Assembly: GCA_029964075.1 (NCBI GenBank)
Contig: CM057138.1
Coordinates: 12,828,932 to 12,892,931, forward strand
Length of the DNA stretch: 64,000 bases
DNA from: Patiria pectinifera
Taxonomy: Eukaryota; Echinodermata; Asteroidea; Valvatida; Asterinidae
Direction: 5' to 3'
Part shown: one piece after another, positions 60,956-64,000 of the stretch
Layout: each line of letters opens with the position of its first letter
Position numbering within the stretch: the stretch's first letter is position 1
The notes under the pieces: model-generated
The model's database searches: none
What the model was told of the DNA's origin: nothing
Seen by the model: the letters and a program-made list of their open reading frames with translations, nothing else
Translations under genes and position numbers: made by a program

Positions 60956-62159
60956 CACAAACCCCGACCAAAAATATTGGACAGTTTTAGTAAGAAGCAG
61001 AATGGCGTTATGACTTTACGATAATAATGTGTTATGGATTACAATCTGGTGTCTAGGGTACCATACAAAGCAATGCCTCCGATTTTTTAAATGTTTATTT
61101 TATTATATTTGTTTTTTAATAATGAACATATTTTTTTCTTCAAAAGTTTGAAAGAGACCACTTCAATACGGGGAAACCATCCTTCCCAGGTCCAGCTTTT
61201 GAGTTGCAGTTTGAAAGCGGAACCCCGAAACAAGGTCGTTATCACATCTGACAAGTAACGTCAACTCGGGATCATTGCGCAGGCGCAAAGGAGAGCCTAC
61301 ACCATGATTCGACGACAAGTTGACGAACGGCCTTAGACCGTGGTCGAACAAGCTCCAAATATGTGCTGTGATGTGAGTGATCATTAACGAGACAGAAAAA
61401 CGACATGTCTGTCCTTCAGGACTAACGAGGTGTAATGTGATAAGTTCGTGATAAGTACCTCCTCCCACAAAACCAAATTAGCTTCCACCTAACGAGAGCG
61501 CCTGATGAAACCTTCAGATTGTCCTTACTACTCAAATCTTCACCTCAGTTTGCTAAATACATCGGGAAATCAGGACTTTCTGTGCGTCATGTACGGCCTT
61601 AGGTAAAAAAAAAAAACACAAAAAACAAGGAAACTTCTCGATAATTCCAGCAAAACAAAATAATTACCTTTTTCAGACTTCGCATCGTTCATTCCATTTC
61701 ATAATGCTCAAAATTCTGCACAGGCAACAAATTACTTTAGAAATGTTCTACATTCCAATTACTTATTTATACATTCATTTGAATGTACGATATTTGGCTC
61801 AGCTGCATACATCGGGCATTACATTTATGCCTGATACATTGTACGTATTTACATTTACTATTTACAAATTTCTGAGCACATTAGTTGTGGTAATTTTAAT
61901 CCAAGCATGTAATTTGTGTGTGCTGTGTTCTTACATGTACGTGTGTTTGATCCTGCGGAGATACGGGATGGTCTATTGTCTCGCCCGTTCTCTTGTCTGG
62001 AGTTATTTTTGTGACTTTTCAGTGGAGTTTGCTTTACTTTTCAGTGGTACCATACAAAGCATTTGATAATTGTATAGTTTAATATTTGTAACTACTGAAA
62101 TGAATAAATAAATAACATTACACCAAGTATAAGAACAGACGATCCATCCTAATACTGTA
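60956..62159. other. No gene seen
   Basis: An A+T-rich open frame at 61704-62066 would encode a hydrophobic Tyr- and Leu-rich peptide with no recognised family; not called. Confidence 0.3.
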
Positions 62160-62554
62160 ATAAAACAACTTTTTTTCCGCAATAGCTTTAAAAAATAAAT
62201 AAACAATCTCGACCCGAGCTGTCCCATCTTTGATACCAAAAACATAAAAATCGGACACGGGTTGCCGTGCAGCGAAAAATTTGGAAAAAAGTGAAAACTG
62301 AATTTCCTCATATACGTTGTGTACACAGACCAGAATTACCATTCATGCATAATGAATAATTAATTAGAAATAATTCTAAAACCCATTGACCTATAGTCAT
62401 GAAATTTCTTGGGCATGTTTATGATAAGTTGTTCTAAGCATGTACCGAGTTTCAACTGATTTTTCGTCACTCGATGGTCGAGATATAAGGGGGGGGGGCG
62501 GAATTCCCTCCCCCCCCCCCCAGAGATGATCAAAATAACCCGGCCCTTTTAGGC
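62160..62554 (-). mobile_element. piggyBac-like MITE, inverted relative of 55758
   Basis: The right end CCGGCCCTTTTAGGC is followed by TTAA at 62555-62558. Inner blocks (GATACCAAAAACATAAAAAT, CCATTGACCTATAGTCATGA, CATGTTTATGATAAG) match the reverse complement or decayed form of 55758-56187. The left end is decayed. Confidence 0.7.
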
Positions 62555-62901
62555 TTAAGACAAGAGCAGAGGATGACATTCATAAGATGGAAGTTTGCCG
62601 AATAAGTAATATTAATATTCTGAATTAAATCCAAATTGTCACCTCGTTTAACAGCTGCATCCTAGGTGAACTCGTCCCATTTTTGCGGGAATTCAGCACA
62701 ACGTCGTCTGCTTCTTGCCCAGGGCAGCACTCACGTCACAAAAAAAAGAGAAACGAATACTTCGTGCGTGTTAACAATCCCCAACAAATCTTTGACATGA
62801 TCAACAGGGGGTGACCACAATTCACGGATTATATAGACAGCTCTCAAATGACCATCTTGCCAATCTCCCTAGTGAGTTACTGACACGGGCCGGACGGCTC
62901 A

Positions 62902-62915
62902 GTTTCCACGACAAC
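62902..62915. promoter_or_regulatory. RFX X-box match
   Basis: GTTTCCACGACAAC fits the RFX palindrome. Confidence 0.3.
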
Positions 62916-63233
62916 CGGTTACTCTTTCGGCGACCTCATCCCAAATGACGTAACAAATCCGACTGACATTTTGAAAAGCGATCAGTCAATGCGTGTTTAA
63001 GTCGCTCTGGTGTCGCACGAAGCGCAACATTCCATGTCTCACAGGCGTCTTACATTATTCAGCTCCTAGCAGGGAAGCTGTCTTCGATATCTTTCCATTC
63101 AGTGTCCCTGCCTTTGACAAAAGATCCTGCTATACACGATAGAAAGGTTAGGCCCTGTAACTCTGTTTGAGTTTTATTCATTTTCTTTAGTCAGTTTTTG
63201 ACAGACGGTGCGGTGTCAATTTAAAAAACCGCG

Positions 63234-63247
63234 GTTGCCATGGTAAT
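63234..63247. promoter_or_regulatory. RFX X-box match
   Basis: GTTGCCATGGTAAT is one base from the textbook X-box GTTGCCATGGNAAC and lies in a GC-richer patch, only 330 bp from the match at 62902. Confidence 0.35.
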
Positions 63248-64000
63248 CGTCGAGTGAATTCCACAACTCTGCTCACGGATGGGTTTGGGGCTTTTGTTGA
63301 TTTCGGTGCGTCAACGCGCGTCGCCTGTGGGAAATCACGGCAGATATTATCAAGCTGAGCGGCGGGGATTTACAGTGTCCATTGCCTGGTCTGGTTCCCT
63401 GAAGACATGAGGCGTAATCTCTGATCTGGAATAATCTGCATACTGGGCCACAGTTCATTTTGACGGCTCATTTATTGATTGAGAACTGGGACGGGTGTCT
63501 TTATACAGGTGAACCTTCTCTCTTTCTCACCATCAAAAGCGACTTGCATTGTGGATGCCGACCAGTGCAATGAAAAATTCCCTCACTTCGCAAAAATAGG
63601 CAATATTACTCACAAGTCCAAGATGTTCAAGACAAACATTAAAAATAAAGCTCATTTTACCATGATAATTCAGGTTAAGTTCAAAGTTGATTAAAGTGTG
63701 ATGATGTTGGCCAGTCATCAACCATAATTTTCAAAACACTAAAATTATGTCTTGGTCGATTCTGAATTCCTTTCATTACCTTCCAAGTCTGCTAGAAAAG
63801 CTTCTGAACGAACAAAAGCAGGTGGTAACATTGACATTTATGATTGGACATCAACGGGTTGGATGCAGCATTGTGTCAATGACTCAAATTAAAGTATCGA
63901 GAGATCATTGTCCCAGCAAACATAGAGGTTTCCAGAAAAAACAAACCAATCGATCATAAAATATATAATAATGAATTCGTATGACTTTCTTTTCGGGCCC

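Larger units (their letters stand above)
62559..64000. other. No gene seen; two X-box matches
   Basis: No recognised exon to the window edge. X-box matches lie at 62902-62915 and 63234-63247. Confidence 0.35.

Noticed and set aside
61704..62066. 120-codon hydrophobic frame as a membrane protein
   Set aside because: A+T-rich DNA commonly gives Leu/Tyr/Phe-rich frames; no family match or splice signals.

Overview
The window reads as nuclear DNA from a marine invertebrate animal. It has a split gene with GT-AG introns, no bacterial-style ORF packing, about 40% G+C, and many short non-autonomous transposons, tRNA-derived SINEs and G/C homopolymer runs. Repeats of these kinds are common in invertebrate deuterostomes (lancelets, hemichordates, echinoderms), but I cannot name the species or firmly exclude other marine invertebrates. 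One protein-coding gene could be supported: a synaptotagmin-family gene on the minus strand, with its coding part from 27926 down to 17401. I rebuilt it from eight coding exons whose splice sites and reading phases all agree, giving about 446 residues: a very short luminal end, one membrane segment, a Ser/Pro-rich linker, C2A, C2B with a polybasic strand, and a C-terminal WHxL motif. C2A keeps most acidic calcium ligands, with two Asp-to-Glu changes. C2B has lost three of its ligands, so it is probably not a calcium sensor. The subfamily is unsure; it looks most like the diverged or invertebrate-type synaptotagmins (Syt alpha/beta, Syt12, Syt15). The start codon lies just inside an exon with its own splice acceptor, so at least one non-coding exon and the promoter lie upstream, at coordinates above 27940. 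A CpG-rich block at 52180-52810 is a weak candidate. Layout: 1-4490 is repeat-rich intergenic DNA with a 230-bp tandem duplication. 4494-12775 is a tandem array of three copies of a unit of about 2.85 kb that contains tRNA-like SINE modules and two MITE families; the first copy differs by insertions and a deletion, so the other copies serve as empty-site controls. 12776-17400 holds a long fold-back palindrome, a 639-bp TA-flanked MITE and the likely 3' UTR. 17401-27940 is the synaptotagmin coding region; its introns carry a MITE, a 22-bp minisatellite, a complete tRNA-SINE and an hAT-like MITE. 27941-64000 shows no recognisable coding exon and holds many MITEs (TTAA-flanked piggyBac-like, TA-flanked Tc1/mariner-like, and unassigned families), SINE pieces, dispersed repeats, simple repeats and four RFX-type X-box matches across the window. 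I saw no rRNA gene, functional tRNA gene, CRISPR array or virus. The least ordinary items are the nested array at 4.5-12.8 kb, the 253-bp fold-back element at 13.7 kb, a synaptotagmin intron made almost entirely of a MITE, and dispersed repeats with a covarying hairpin followed by GAAAC.
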